From contig JBEKEK010000054.1 in NCBI GenBank assembly GCA_050013875.1, positions 6,815 through 70,814 of the forward strand: a stretch of DNA of 64,000 nucleotides, read 5' to 3'. The notes beneath the pieces are model-generated. The model did no database searches and was not told where the DNA came from. It saw only the letters and a list, made by a program, of their open reading frames with translations. The position numbers and the translations under genes are program-made. Below, in pieces: positions 1-8,014 of the stretch (positions within the stretch are counted from its first letter, which is position 1; every line of letters starts with the position of its first letter). The DNA is from Trebonia sp050013875 (GTDB lineage: Bacteria; Actinomycetota; Actinomycetes; Streptosporangiales; Streptosporangiaceae).

Positions 1-2
1 GC

Positions 3-890
3 CGCCTCGCCGCGGAGACCGCCCAGCCCCTGTGGGGTGCCGCGAGCTGGGCCGCCCAGGCCGCCCTGGCCGCGCTCAACGGCGACCAGCCCGCCGTCGA
101 CCACCTCACCGCCCGCGTCGAGGAGATCATGCTGCCGGCCGGCGGGGCCGCGCCGTTGGCCCTCGTGCAGTTCGCGCGCGGTCTGCTCGCCCTCGGCCAG
201 GGGCGCCACGCCGACGCCTACGATGAGCTGCACCGCATTTACCAGCCCGGCGACCCAGCCTGCGGTCATCGCGGCCAGCTGCTCGCCATCGGCGAGCTGG
301 CCGAGGCGGCCATCCACAGCGGCCACCGCGAGCACGCCGGCCAATTGCTCGAACGGGTCCGCCCGCTGGCCGGGCGGGCACCTTGGCCGCGCGCCGCCAC
401 CCGCTACGCCGCCGCCCTGCTCGCCGACAACGAACACGCCGAGTCCGCCTACCAGGACGTGCTTACCCGCGACCTGCCCGCCTGGCCCTTCACCCGGGCC
501 CGCCTGCACCTCGTCTACGGCGAATGGCTCCGCCGCCAGCGTCGGCCGGCGGACTCCCGCAAGCACCTGCGCGCGGCCCGCGACGCCTTCGACGCGCTCG
601 GCACCGCCCCCTGGAGCGAACGGGCCGGCCGCGAGCTCCGCGCCTCCGGCGAGACCAGCCGCCACCGCTCCCCCGGGGCCATCGACGAGCTCACGCCGCA
701 GGAACTGCACATCATTCAGCTGGCCTCCGACGGCCTCTCCAACCGCGAGATAGGCCAGCGCCTCTGCCTGTCCCACCGCACCGTCGAATCCCACCTCTAC
801 CGGGTCTTCCCGAAGCTGGGGGTGACCTCGCGCAGCCAGCTCGCCGTCGTCCTCACCCGGGTACCCGCGCAGCGGAGCCACAGTGACTGA
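3..890 (+). CDS. LuxR-family transcriptional regulator, 3' part
   Basis: The reading frame is open from the window edge, so the start lies upstream and only the C-terminal ~295 residues are present. The final ~60 residues form a LuxR/GerE helix-turn-helix: it begins LTPQELHIIQLASDG, followed by SNREIGQRLCLSHRTVESHL and KLGVTSRSQL. The preceding alanine-rich helical segment looks like the TPR-like part of large LAL-type (ATPase-LuxR) regulators. The ATPase part cannot be seen. Target genes are unknown; the next gene is convergent. Confidence 0.85.
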   Translation, partial: RLAAETAQPLWGAASWAAQAALAALNGDQPAVDHLTARVEEIMLPAGGAAPLALVQFARGLLALGQGRHADAYDELHRIYQPGDPACGHRGQLLAIGELAEAAIHSGHREHAGQLLERVRPLAGRAPWPRAATRYAAALLADNEHAESAYQDVLTRDLPAWPFTRARLHLVYGEWLRRQRRPADSRKHLRAARDAFDALGTAPWSERAGRELRASGETSRHRSPGAIDELTPQELHIIQLASDGLSNREIGQRLCLSHRTVESHLYRVFPKLGVTSRSQLAVVLTRVPAQRSHSD

Positions 891-970
891 CCGCGGTTCC
901 GGCGACGGCTCACTGACCAGCCGGCCGGGCGGTCGCCAGGAACGCGAGCGGCCGCGCGGACGAGAACCGG

Positions 971-1993
971 TCAGGCAGGCAGCAGGTACGGGAACTGGCC
1001 GGAACGCTGCTGCGCGGCGACGGACGGCTTCAGCCCGCCCGGCACCGCGGCCCCAACCACCAGCGACATCATCGCCTCGGGGGCGTTGTCGGCCAGGGTC
1101 CGGCCGTTGCGGGTGGCGAAGCCGAAGACCGCGGGGGTGCCCACCACGTACGGAAGGAGGTCGGGGAGCAGCGCCCTGGCGACCGTCTGACCGTACGCGC
1201 CGGGATCGGCCGACGTCCCTGAGGCGGCCGCCACGGCGGCGACGTGAGCGGCCAGGTGGCTGCCCTCGGCCGCGAAGTCCTCCGACGGGTGGCGGGTGTT
1301 GGCAGGGTCGGTGAACTGGATGTCATTGGGCCAGAAGATGGGCCACATCATCGGGTACCCGAATCGGTTGATCTGCCGCCAGCCGCCCGCGTCGGTCGCG
1401 AGCTTGGTGGCGGCCCAGACGCCGATACGATTCCCCGGCCGCAGGATCGCATTCTGGTGCGGGACCTCGAGCACGATGGTCCGGACGGTGCTGCCCGCGA
1501 AGCTGTTCCGCGCCTTGTCCGGGTGCCAGCCGGACAGGTCCACCGCGGTCCCGTTGGCCACCGCGCCGTTGACGATGCCGAGCAGGGACAGGTCGATGTA
1601 GAACGAGTCCCTGACGTGCCCGGCCCAGAGGCGGGCGCCGCTGCCGTTAGCCGTCTCGCCGGTGCGGCCCTCGAGCACGAGGTCGCCGGTGCCGGCGTCG
1701 CCGCGGGCCTGGTCCCCGGTCAGGGCGTGCAACTGGAGGGCCTGCCGGCCAGCAGAATCGGGCTCGCCGAAGGACACCCGGTAGGTGAGGTCCTCGTAGT
1801 CGGCGCCGTTGACGTGGATCTTGATCTCGTAACGCGCCTCCGGATGGAAGCCCGGCTCGGTATGGAGGCCGTTGACATCGGAATTCACGTCCAGCACGAA
1901 GACCGTGCTGCCCTCTCCGGGAAAGACGTACAGGTCGTCGATGAGCAGTTGGCCCGTCTGCGCCGCCAGCGGTGTATCGAGGTGATGCGACAT
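971..1993 (-). CDS. DUF4331 family protein
   Basis: About 340 residues starting MSHHLDTPLAAQTGQLLIDD, with repeated beta-rich segments (VFVLDVNSDVNG, YEIKIHVNGADYEDLTYRV, RTIVLEVPHQNAI), typical of the DUF4331 family. Its biochemical role is not known. I chose the ATG at 1993 rather than an upstream in-frame ATG at 2158 because an AGGGA-type ribosome binding site sits about 8 bases before it and the upstream 55 residues are low-complexity. No signal peptide is seen. It stands alone, convergent with the LuxR gene; the ~280 bases upstream (1994-2273) show nothing further. Confidence 0.8.
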   Translation of the reverse strand: MSHHLDTPLAAQTGQLLIDDLYVFPGEGSTVFVLDVNSDVNGLHTEPGFHPEARYEIKIHVNGADYEDLTYRVSFGEPDSAGRQALQLHALTGDQARGDAGTGDLVLEGRTGETANGSGARLWAGHVRDSFYIDLSLLGIVNGAVANGTAVDLSGWHPDKARNSFAGSTVRTIVLEVPHQNAILRPGNRIGVWAATKLATDAGGWRQINRFGYPMMWPIFWPNDIQFTDPANTRHPSEDFAAEGSHLAAHVAAVAAASGTSADPGAYGQTVARALLPDLLPYVVGTPAVFGFATRNGRTLADNAPEAMMSLVVGAAVPGGLKPSVAAQQRSGQFPYLLPA

Positions 1994-2273
1994 GCGATGT
2001 TCGTCCCTTCCCGGCGGTCTTCCTGATGTACCTGATGTTCCTGATCTTCCTGAGAACCTGTCCGCTGCCGCGGGTAGCCCCGTCCCGTGCCGGGGGGTAC
2101 CGGCAGGGAAGTCACCACACGTCGTTGTTTCACCTTGTTCTACGCGGCTTGGCACCACGCTGCTGCCGTGTGATCACTGATCGTGCAACGGCGCCAGCCG
2201 GCCCGCTTCAGTAGACGCACTGAAGCTCGCCCGGCCGCCTGCCGGGGACCGGCGGAGCCAGCGTTAGCCGAGG

Positions 2274-2858
2274 TCAGAAGCTGCCGAAGACGCCGCCAGC
2301 GAACCCGCCGCCACCGAAGCCGCCGCCCCCACCGAAGCCGTTGCCGAAGACGCCGCCGTCGTGGTGTTCCCGCTCGCGCTTCTCGTCTTCGTAGATGCGG
2401 TCGATGCAGATGGCGATGGCGATGATCAGGGCGTCGTCGACCCCCGGCTCGACCTCGACCCCGTAGGTGTCCCTGATCCGGAACCAGCGCCGCGAGATCC
2501 GGCCCACCACGTGCTGCCCGTCCTTCAGCTCCCAGTCCTTATCGGCGAAGCTGCCGACGGCCTCCAGCCGCGCGCCGCCGGCCAGGTCGATCTCGTACCG
2601 GTGCTTGATCGGCGAGAAGAACGCCGGACGGACGGTCGCGACGACCCCGCTGCCGTTCTCGATCTCCATCGTGTCGCGCATGGCGAAGAACTTCTTGCGG
2701 ATGACGATGAGCAGGTTGCCGTAGGCGTCCTTGAGCTCGAAGGTCTCACGGAGGCTGAGCGCCTTGCCGTCGACGACAAAGACGCGGTTGCCGTCCTGAT
2801 CCTCGATCCAGAAGTCCGCTCTGAGGGAGAAAATCCGTTCCTGGACTAGATATCGCAT
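2274..2858 (-). CDS. LURP-one-related (Tubby C-terminal-like) protein with glycine-rich tail
   Basis: 194 residues. The first ~150 form the LURP-one/scramblase-like beta barrel: MRYLVQERIFSLRADFWIED, then repeating strands ending FFAMRDTMEIENG, HRYEIDLAGG and RWFRIRDTYGVEV. After an acidic/basic stretch (DEKREREHHDGG) the last ~35 residues are almost only G, F and A (GFGGGGGFGGGG type). Such proteins are proposed to bind lipids or phosphoinositides; the bacterial role is not established. A second member of the fold lies at 5158. The Gly-Phe tail is unusual and may mediate self-association. Confidence 0.8.
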   Translation of the reverse strand: MRYLVQERIFSLRADFWIEDQDGNRVFVVDGKALSLRETFELKDAYGNLLIVIRKKFFAMRDTMEIENGSGVVATVRPAFFSPIKHRYEIDLAGGARLEAVGSFADKDWELKDGQHVVGRISRRWFRIRDTYGVEVEPGVDDALIIAIAICIDRIYEDEKREREHHDGGVFGNGFGGGGGFGGGGFAGGVFGSF

Positions 2859-2879
2859 AGAGAGAGGCTATGCCCCGGT

Positions 2880-3380
2880 TTAGCGCGGTGTCAGGCGGAA
2901 GCCCCGTGCTCCGGCGGCCCAGGCGGCACGGAGATCGGCCGGGCTGGGAGTGCCGTCGGAGTCAACGCCAATCTTGTTGAATTTGGCGAATTGGCGGTTG
3001 TCGCGCACCATGGCCGCGTAATGGGCGGTCACGCCGGCCTCATCGGTGATCACCTGGACATCGGCCGGCCGGCGCTTGCCTTTGAGCAGGATGTCGACCG
3101 GTTCGCCGGTGCGCAGGTTGCGGCCCCAGGCGAACGGGGTGCCGATGAGCAGGTCCTCGCCGTCGCGGGTGTAGGCGACCGGGATCTCGTAGCGCTTACC
3201 CGACTTGCGGCCTACCAGGTAGAGGGTGATCAGACGGCCGCCCATGGCCGGCCCGATCAGCGGCGCCCGCAGCAGCGCGCGGACCACGCTGTTGGCCAGC
3301 CCCTGCAGGGCCATGGTCTGGGCCCGGGCGGGCGGGGCCGGCTGCCCGGCGGACGGCGGTGTCGCCGGCTCGGAAGTCAT
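2880..3380 (-). CDS. nitroreductase family deazaflavin (F420)-dependent oxidoreductase
   Basis: About 166 residues with the DUF385/Ddn-like core: LITLYLVGRKSGKRYEIPVAY, then LLIGTPFAWGRNLRTG and DILLKGKRRPADV. Members use reduced coenzyme F420 to reduce quinones or other unsaturated substrates. Start ATG 3380 is chosen because an upstream in-frame ATG at 3410 would overlap the MarR gene, whose stop lies at 3391-3393, 10 bases before this start. The pair is therefore a likely operon, controlled from the palindrome at 3955-4003. Confidence 0.85.
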   Translation of the reverse strand: MTSEPATPPSAGQPAPPARAQTMALQGLANSVVRALLRAPLIGPAMGGRLITLYLVGRKSGKRYEIPVAYTRDGEDLLIGTPFAWGRNLRTGEPVDILLKGKRRPADVQVITDEAGVTAHYAAMVRDNRQFAKFNKIGVDSDGTPSPADLRAAWAAGARGFRLTPR

Positions 3381-3390
3381 GCCACTGACG

Positions 3391-3936
3391 CTACGCCCGC
3401 GCTCCGCCACCCCACAACCCGTCGCCGGCCGGCGTCGCGTGGATGTCGATGCCGCGGCGCCGGGCGTCGGCGGCGACGACCCGGCTGGCGATCCGCGACA
3501 GCCGGGTGCGCTCGGCGGGGGTCAGGTCCGCCGCCAGGGCCGCGATCTCCGACCCGAGGGCCGCCGCGCCCTGGTCGATGAGCTCGCGGCCAGCGGCGGT
3601 GATGGCGACGCGCACGCTGCGCCGGTCAACCGGTGAAGCGGTCCTGGCCACCAGACCGCGTTCCGCCGCCCGGTCCACCAAGCCGGTCACGCTCGACTTG
3701 TCGAGCTGGAGGTAGCTCGCGAGCTGGCCGATGGTCGGCTGCCGGTCCCGGACGATCCCGAGCAGGCGGGCGGCGGGGACCGACACGTCATGATCGGCCG
3801 CGATCCGGCCGAACGCGCCCTGTACGGCGAAGCTCAGCTGGGCGAGCGCGTCCACCAGGCCCAGGTCCCCCTCGCCCGGCAGCGGGGTGAGGACGGGGCG
3901 GCGGTCACGCGGTGGCGGGTCATCAGCGGCGGGCAC
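3391..3936 (-). CDS. MarR-family transcriptional regulator
   Basis: 181 residues with a winged helix: VPAARLLGIVRDRQPTIGQL, recognition region LQLDKSSVTGLVDRAAERG and wing RTASPVDRRSVRVAITAAG. MarR proteins are dimeric, ligand-released repressors that bind palindromes. It is transcribed divergently from the quinone-oxidoreductase-like gene at 4042 and the intervening 105 bases contain a near-perfect 49-bp palindrome, its probable operator. The gene continues into the deazaflavin-dependent oxidoreductase. By analogy it may sense an aromatic or quinone-type compound, but the ligand is not visible in the sequence. Confidence 0.9.
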   Translation of the reverse strand: MPAADDPPPRDRRPVLTPLPGEGDLGLVDALAQLSFAVQGAFGRIAADHDVSVPAARLLGIVRDRQPTIGQLASYLQLDKSSVTGLVDRAAERGLVARTASPVDRRSVRVAITAAGRELIDQGAAALGSEIAALAADLTPAERTRLSRIASRVVAADARRRGIDIHATPAGDGLWGGGARA

Positions 3937-3954
3937 AGCACCTAGTATACGCGT

Positions 3955-4003
3955 GATTTAGTTTGTGACACCATCTATAGTAGGTGGTGTCACAAACTAA
4001 ATC
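3955..4003. promoter_or_regulatory. long palindromic operator between MarR and oxidoreductase genes
   Basis: Two 19-bp perfect inverted arms (3955-3973 and 3985-4003; left arm GATTTAGTTTGTGACACCA) flank an 11-base centre that is itself partly symmetrical. It lies in the only gap between divergent marR and the MDR oxidoreductase, so a MarR dimer (or two) bound here could control both directions. The arms are A+T rich compared with surrounding DNA and contain TTGTGA/TATAGT-like promoter elements. Confidence 0.75.
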
Positions 4004-4041
4004 GGTAACGCTGGCAGCCGCCAGAACGGAGACAAGCAGCC

Positions 4042-5007
4042 ATGAGCATGCACGCCGCCGTGGTCCGGTCCTTCGACCACCCGCCCCGCTACGAGAGCTA
4101 CGGCACGCCCGAGCCCACGGGCCCGGATGAGACCCTGATCGACGTCCTCGCGGTCGGTCTGCACCCCCGCGTCCGCTCCGGCGCGGCCGGGCGGCACTAC
4201 ACAAGCACCGGCACGCTGCCGATGATCCCCGGCATCGACGGGGTCGGCCGTCTGCCCGACGGCCGGCCGGTCTACTTCGTCGCCGACGATGACTCCTGGG
4301 GGACCATGGCCGACCGGGCCGTCGTCGACCTGCGGCGGACGCTGCCGCTGCCGGAGGACGCCGACATCGCCAAGATCGCGGCGGGGATGAACCCCGCCAT
4401 GTCCTCCTGGGTCGCGCTGCGCCGCCGGGTGGAGCTCAAGCCGGGTCAGTCGGTCCTGGTTCTCGGCGCCACCGGCAGCGCGGGGGCGATGGCGGTCCAG
4501 GTGGCCAAGCGGCTCGGGGCCGGCCGGGTCGTCGGGGCGGGCCGCAACCCCGCGCGGCTGGCCGAGCTCACCGCCATCGGCGCGGATGACGTCGTCGCGC
4601 TCGACGACGATCCCGAGGTCACGGCGCAGCGGCTGGCCAAGGCGGCCGCCGAGGTGGACATCGTGGTCGACTACCTGTGGGGCGAGCCGGCCACCGTCGC
4701 CATCACGGCGCTGCTCACCGCCCGCGCCGACCGCAGCCGGGCGCTGGACTGGATCGAGATCGGCTCGATGGCCGGACCCGACGTCCAGCTGCCGTCGGCC
4801 GCGCTCCGCTCGGCCAACCTCCGGCTCCAGGGCAGCGGGCAGGGCTCGGTATCGCCCCGGCGTTACCTCGCCGAGCTGCCGTCGCTGGTGGCGGAGATCG
4901 ACGCGGGCACCATCGCGGTCAGCGCCCGCCCGGTACCGCTGGCCGACGTCGAGGCGGCCTGGACCGCCCCCGAGCCGGCCGGACTGCGGACGGTGCTCAT
5001 TCCTTAG
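4042..5007 (+). CDS. zinc-independent MDR / quinone oxidoreductase-like protein
   Basis: 321 residues. The N-terminal GroES-like part is short (LIDVLAVGLHPRVRSGAAG, MIPGIDGVGRLPDG); the Rossmann part has VLVLGATGSAGAMAVQVAKR for NADPH and then GAGRNPARLAEL. The catalytic-zinc cysteine/histidine set of alcohol dehydrogenases is absent, fitting the quinone oxidoreductase/enoyl-reductase branch of the MDR superfamily. Start ATG 4042 has a GGAGACAAG site upstream; ATG 4048 is an alternative. Regulated, by position, by the divergent MarR. Substrate unknown. Confidence 0.85.
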   Translation: MSMHAAVVRSFDHPPRYESYGTPEPTGPDETLIDVLAVGLHPRVRSGAAGRHYTSTGTLPMIPGIDGVGRLPDGRPVYFVADDDSWGTMADRAVVDLRRTLPLPEDADIAKIAAGMNPAMSSWVALRRRVELKPGQSVLVLGATGSAGAMAVQVAKRLGAGRVVGAGRNPARLAELTAIGADDVVALDDDPEVTAQRLAKAAAEVDIVVDYLWGEPATVAITALLTARADRSRALDWIEIGSMAGPDVQLPSAALRSANLRLQGSGQGSVSPRRYLAELPSLVAEIDAGTIAVSARPVPLADVEAAWTAPEPAGLRTVLIP

Positions 5008-5071
5008 GTGCCTCGAACCATAAGACACGTCGGGCGCGAAGAGATTAATGGGGCTGAGGGTGAAATAGACG

Positions 5072-5108
5072 GTCCGTTCGATATAAAAGTCTTTTATTTC
5101 GAACGGAC
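5072..5108. repeat. 18-bp inverted repeat after the MDR gene
   Basis: Arms 5072-5089 and 5091-5108 (left arm GTCCGTTCGATATAAAAG) pair with one mismatch around a single central base. It lies 65 bases after the oxidoreductase stop and 50 bases before the next gene. There is no following T-run, so a DNA operator for the LURP-one gene or a stem that stalls transcription are both possible. A related GTCCGTTC...GAACGGAC pair occurs at 33646-33714. Confidence 0.55.
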
Positions 5109-5157
5109 GGTGGTAACTGCGCACCACGGTAAACACCAAACACGTACACTCGATAAC

Positions 5158-5730
5158 ATGGCAGATCACTTCGCCTTTCGGGAATTGCGGATCCGGCAGC
5201 CCGGTAAGGTGCTGCCCGGCCGCGCGACCTATGAGATCTTCGACACCGAGAAGAACCTGCTCGCCATTGCCGCGGAAACCGAGAGCCGCGGCGTCCTGAA
5301 CAGCGTGATCGGCATGGTGCCTGGCACCCGGGTGCTGGCCGTGCGGACCCCGGCCGGCGAACCGGTTCTGACCCTGGTCAGGCAGGACAGCGACGGGGAC
5401 TGGCTGGCGGCGCTGACCGACGCCGACGGCCAGCCGATCGGCAAGATCCGGATCGAGTTCAGCAGGCGGCACTACACCCTGCTTGACGAGGAGGGCCAGG
5501 TCGCCGGGCAGGCGGTCGGCGACCTGGGCGCCAGCAAGTTCGCCGTGACCGGGGCCGACGGCGAGCGTTTCGCCCAGATCCGCAAGACCTGGGCCGGCCT
5601 CGGCAAGGAGTTGCTCACCTCGTCCGACCATTACACGGTGACGTTCACCGGCCCGGTCTCGTCACGCATCCGCACCATGATCGTGATGGTGCCGATCGTC
5701 CTCGACATGACCAGGCACGGCCCGTACTGA
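5158..5730 (+). CDS. LURP-one / phospholipid-scramblase-like protein
   Basis: 190 residues, all beta-strand rich: FRELRIRQPGKVLPGRATYE, LLAIAAETESRGVLNSVIG, GQPIGKIRIEFSRRHYTLLD, GKELLTSSDHYTVTFTG, ending in a hydrophobic strand IRTMIVMVPIVLDM. This matches the Tubby C-terminal/LURP-one/scramblase superfamily; the bacterial function is unproven. An in-frame GTG at 5008 would add 50 residues that run through the inverted repeat, so ATG 5158 is preferred. It is the second such protein within 3 kb. Confidence 0.75.
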   Translation: MADHFAFRELRIRQPGKVLPGRATYEIFDTEKNLLAIAAETESRGVLNSVIGMVPGTRVLAVRTPAGEPVLTLVRQDSDGDWLAALTDADGQPIGKIRIEFSRRHYTLLDEEGQVAGQAVGDLGASKFAVTGADGERFAQIRKTWAGLGKELLTSSDHYTVTFTGPVSSRIRTMIVMVPIVLDMTRHGPY

Positions 5731-5850
5731 ACCGGTGTTACCGGGTCCGGAGCCAAGAGAAATTACCGGGTAAGGAGCGAGCCGCCACGGGCCGCCACGG
5801 GCCGCGACGGGTGCCGGGCGGGCCGTCGCTTCGGCGGCCTGCTCCGCTCG

Positions 5851-6618
5851 TTACCCGAAGGACGCGGTGGCCAGCACGGTGTCGTTCGCACTGAGCAGGC
5901 GGGCGCCAACGATGGCGCCGCGGATGTCATACGGGCTCGCCCAGCTGCCGTACCCGTCGGAGAGGCGGAACCTCCCGACCGTGGTGAATTGCCCGGCCGC
6001 ATTCTCCAGCTGGCATTTCACCGCCACATTGCCCACCCCGTCCATGTTCACCGACATGTACATCCACCACGGTGTGCGGTTGTAGACGAACACCATGCCG
6101 ACGTTCTGGTGGGCGGTGGTAACCAGGGCGGCGGTACTCACCGACGACGCGGCCGGAGCCGACGTCGCCGACGGCGCGGTGGCGGCCCGCAGCCCCCAGC
6201 CGCCGATACCGGCGACGACCAGGGCGACCGCCACGGCGGCGGCCGACAGCAGGCTGCGAATCCGCGGGCGCGGGCGGCCGGGCGGGCGGTCCCCAGCCGG
6301 GCGGTCGGTGGCGCGGCCACCCCGATGGCTCGCGCGACGACGGGGGCCCGGCTGGGGCCGGGTAGACGCGGACACGCCGATGCGGTCGAGGACCCGGGTC
6401 TCGAAGCCGGCCGGCGGCTCGCGGGACGGCAGCAGAGCGAGCAGCTCCTCCCCGGTCATCGTCAGCTCCCGGACCAGCTCGCGGCAGGATTCGCAGGTAT
6501 CCAGGTGCGCGAGCGCGGCCGCGCGCTCGCGGCCGGTCAGCACGCCGAGCGCGAGCTCGGCCGCCACCCCAGCGAACGCGTCGCAGCTCATGCCCTGGTA
6601 GCCGGTCGGCTCACTCAT
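5851..6618 (-). CDS. zinc-binding anti-sigma factor, membrane-anchored
   Basis: 255 residues. The N-terminus carries the ZAS-type zinc motif H-x3-C-x2-C (AHLDTCESC, near residues 38-46), then a basic linker, one membrane segment (LLSAAAVAVALVVAGIGGWG, about residues 123-142) and an extracytoplasmic RskA-like domain (AHQNVGMVFVYNRTPWWMYM). The start overlaps the stop of the sigma gene by 8 bases, so translation is coupled. It should hold the partner sigma factor inactive at the membrane until a signal is received. Confidence 0.88.
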   Translation of the reverse strand: MSEPTGYQGMSCDAFAGVAAELALGVLTGRERAAALAHLDTCESCRELVRELTMTGEELLALLPSREPPAGFETRVLDRIGVSASTRPQPGPRRRASHRGGRATDRPAGDRPPGRPRPRIRSLLSAAAVAVALVVAGIGGWGLRAATAPSATSAPAASSVSTAALVTTAHQNVGMVFVYNRTPWWMYMSVNMDGVGNVAVKCQLENAAGQFTTVGRFRLSDGYGSWASPYDIRGAIVGARLLSANDTVLATASFG

Positions 6619-7183
6619 CGTCGGCGTCCTCTGGCAGCAGAGCGGCCCGCAGCTTCTCCAGGCCGTACCTGATCCTGGTCTTCGCGGTTCCCACGGGCAC
6701 CCCCTCCGTCTCGGCGACCTGCCGGGCCGTCATCCCGTAAATCCCGGCCATCGTAACCGCCCTGGCCTGCTCCCTTGGCAAGCGCCGGAGCGCGAAGCGC
6801 AGCCCGGCGGCGCTGTCGCGCGCCACCGCGACCCGCTCGGTTGAGTCGGCGACCTCGGTCAGCAGCTCCGCCAGGTCGACCGGATCCACCGGCGCCGACG
6901 TGCGCACCCGGAGCGTGTCGATCGCCAGGTTGTGGGTGATCCTGGTCAGCCAGCCGCGGACCGTCCCCTGCCGCCCGTCGAACATCTGCGCATGCCGCCA
7001 GGCCCGCTCGAAGGCCTGCTGCGCGACGTCCTCGGCCAGGTTCCGGTCATGCAGCACGGTCACCGCCACGCCGAACACCAGCCCCTGGAACCGGCGCACG
7101 AACGCGACCGACAGCTCCGCGTCGCCCGCGCCCAGGCCGGCCAGGAGCGTCTCATCAGGCAGCCGATCGGCTGGGGTGCCCAC
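6611..7183 (-). CDS. ECF-subfamily RNA polymerase sigma factor
   Basis: 190 residues: sigma region 2 (FVRRFQGLVFGVAVTVLHD, NLAEDVAQQAFERAW, GWLTRITHNLAIDTLR) and region 4 (LRRLPREQARAVTMAGIYG, VAETEGVPVGTAKTRIRYGL). The layout sigma-then-RskA-type anti-sigma, with an upstream secreted lipoprotein gene 14 bases away, resembles SigK/RskA-type envelope stress units, but the signal is not deducible. Probably autoregulated from the promoter before 7796. Confidence 0.92.
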   Translation of the reverse strand: MGTPADRLPDETLLAGLGAGDAELSVAFVRRFQGLVFGVAVTVLHDRNLAEDVAQQAFERAWRHAQMFDGRQGTVRGWLTRITHNLAIDTLRVRTSAPVDPVDLAELLTEVADSTERVAVARDSAAGLRFALRRLPREQARAVTMAGIYGMTARQVAETEGVPVGTAKTRIRYGLEKLRAALLPEDADDE

Positions 7184-7196
7184 AGTCGCACATTAC

Positions 7197-7796
7197 TCAG
7201 TAGCCGCCGCCGGCTTTCGCCGACGACGCGGAAGCGGATGGCGTGGCACCCGAGGAGACAGTGACGGCGGCGGTGATCGCGGTCCCGGCGGGGGCGACCA
7301 GCCACCACTTGGCACCGAAGGCGTCGCTGCCCTGCCCGGTGACCGTGCCGGCCGCGGGATCGCCCTCGAAGTAGTACAGCGGGTGGCCGTCGTAGGCGAC
7401 CTGCTTGGTGCCGTCGGAACGGGTGAAGGTGGACAGGTCGGCCTTGCTGGCACCGCCCGACGCGGTCAGCGCGCCGGTGCTGGTCACCGGCGGCCAGGCG
7501 CTGGCGCAGCCGCCGGAGCAGGCGGAGGAGTTCATGCTGTCCTTCATCCACAGGTAGATCGGCCGGCCCGACCCGTTGGTGAGGAACGACCCCGCGGACG
7601 AGGTCCTCGTCGTGATGACCAGGCCGGTGGTTGACGCGCCGGCCCCCGCGCCGCTGGCCGTGGCGGCGGGCGTGCTGCTCGAACTCGCGGCGCTGCTGCA
7701 GGCGGCGAGCAGTCCCACTCCCAGCGACACCCCGAGCACGGCACCTAGCCGGACGGTCCCTGGGCGCTGAGTCCGCACCGATGCAGTCATTGTCAT
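7197..7796 (-). CDS. secreted lipoprotein with COG4315-type repeats
   Basis: 199 residues. Signal peptide VRLGAVLGVSLGVGLLAAC ends in a lipobox (LLAAC), followed by a Ser/Ala/Thr-rich linker. Two copies of the short 'secreted repeat' are visible: GSGRPIYLWMKDSMNSSACSG with CASAWPPV, and YDGHPLYYFEGD. These match the Yx(F/W/Y)xxD lipoprotein repeats of unknown function. First gene of the sigma/anti-sigma operon. ATG 7796 lies only 3 bases from an AGGAG site, so the second ATG at 7790 may be the true start. Confidence 0.85.
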   Translation of the reverse strand: MTMTASVRTQRPGTVRLGAVLGVSLGVGLLAACSSAASSSSTPAATASGAGAGASTTGLVITTRTSSAGSFLTNGSGRPIYLWMKDSMNSSACSGGCASAWPPVTSTGALTASGGASKADLSTFTRSDGTKQVAYDGHPLYYFEGDPAAGTVTGQGSDAFGAKWWLVAPAGTAITAAVTVSSGATPSASASSAKAGGGY

Positions 7797-8014
7797 CGTC
7801 TCCTGTGGTCTGTGTTGTGGTCACAGTGACTACGGGAGCGACGGCGAGACGGCTTGACAAATTGCACGTGACCTGTATCACACCAATGGCCCGAGATGGC
7901 CGTTATCGAAAATAATGCTGAGGAAAAATCTCTGCGCTGGTACTGCCCGCAGACCGCGGGCATCCTGCGCGGGCAGCGCGAAGCCACCGCCCGTTCCCCC
8001 TGGTGATTTTGAAT

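Noticed and set aside
3997..5631. 544-codon minus-strand ORF
   Set aside because: Shadow of the MDR and LURP-one genes on the opposite strand; composition is typical of antisense frames.
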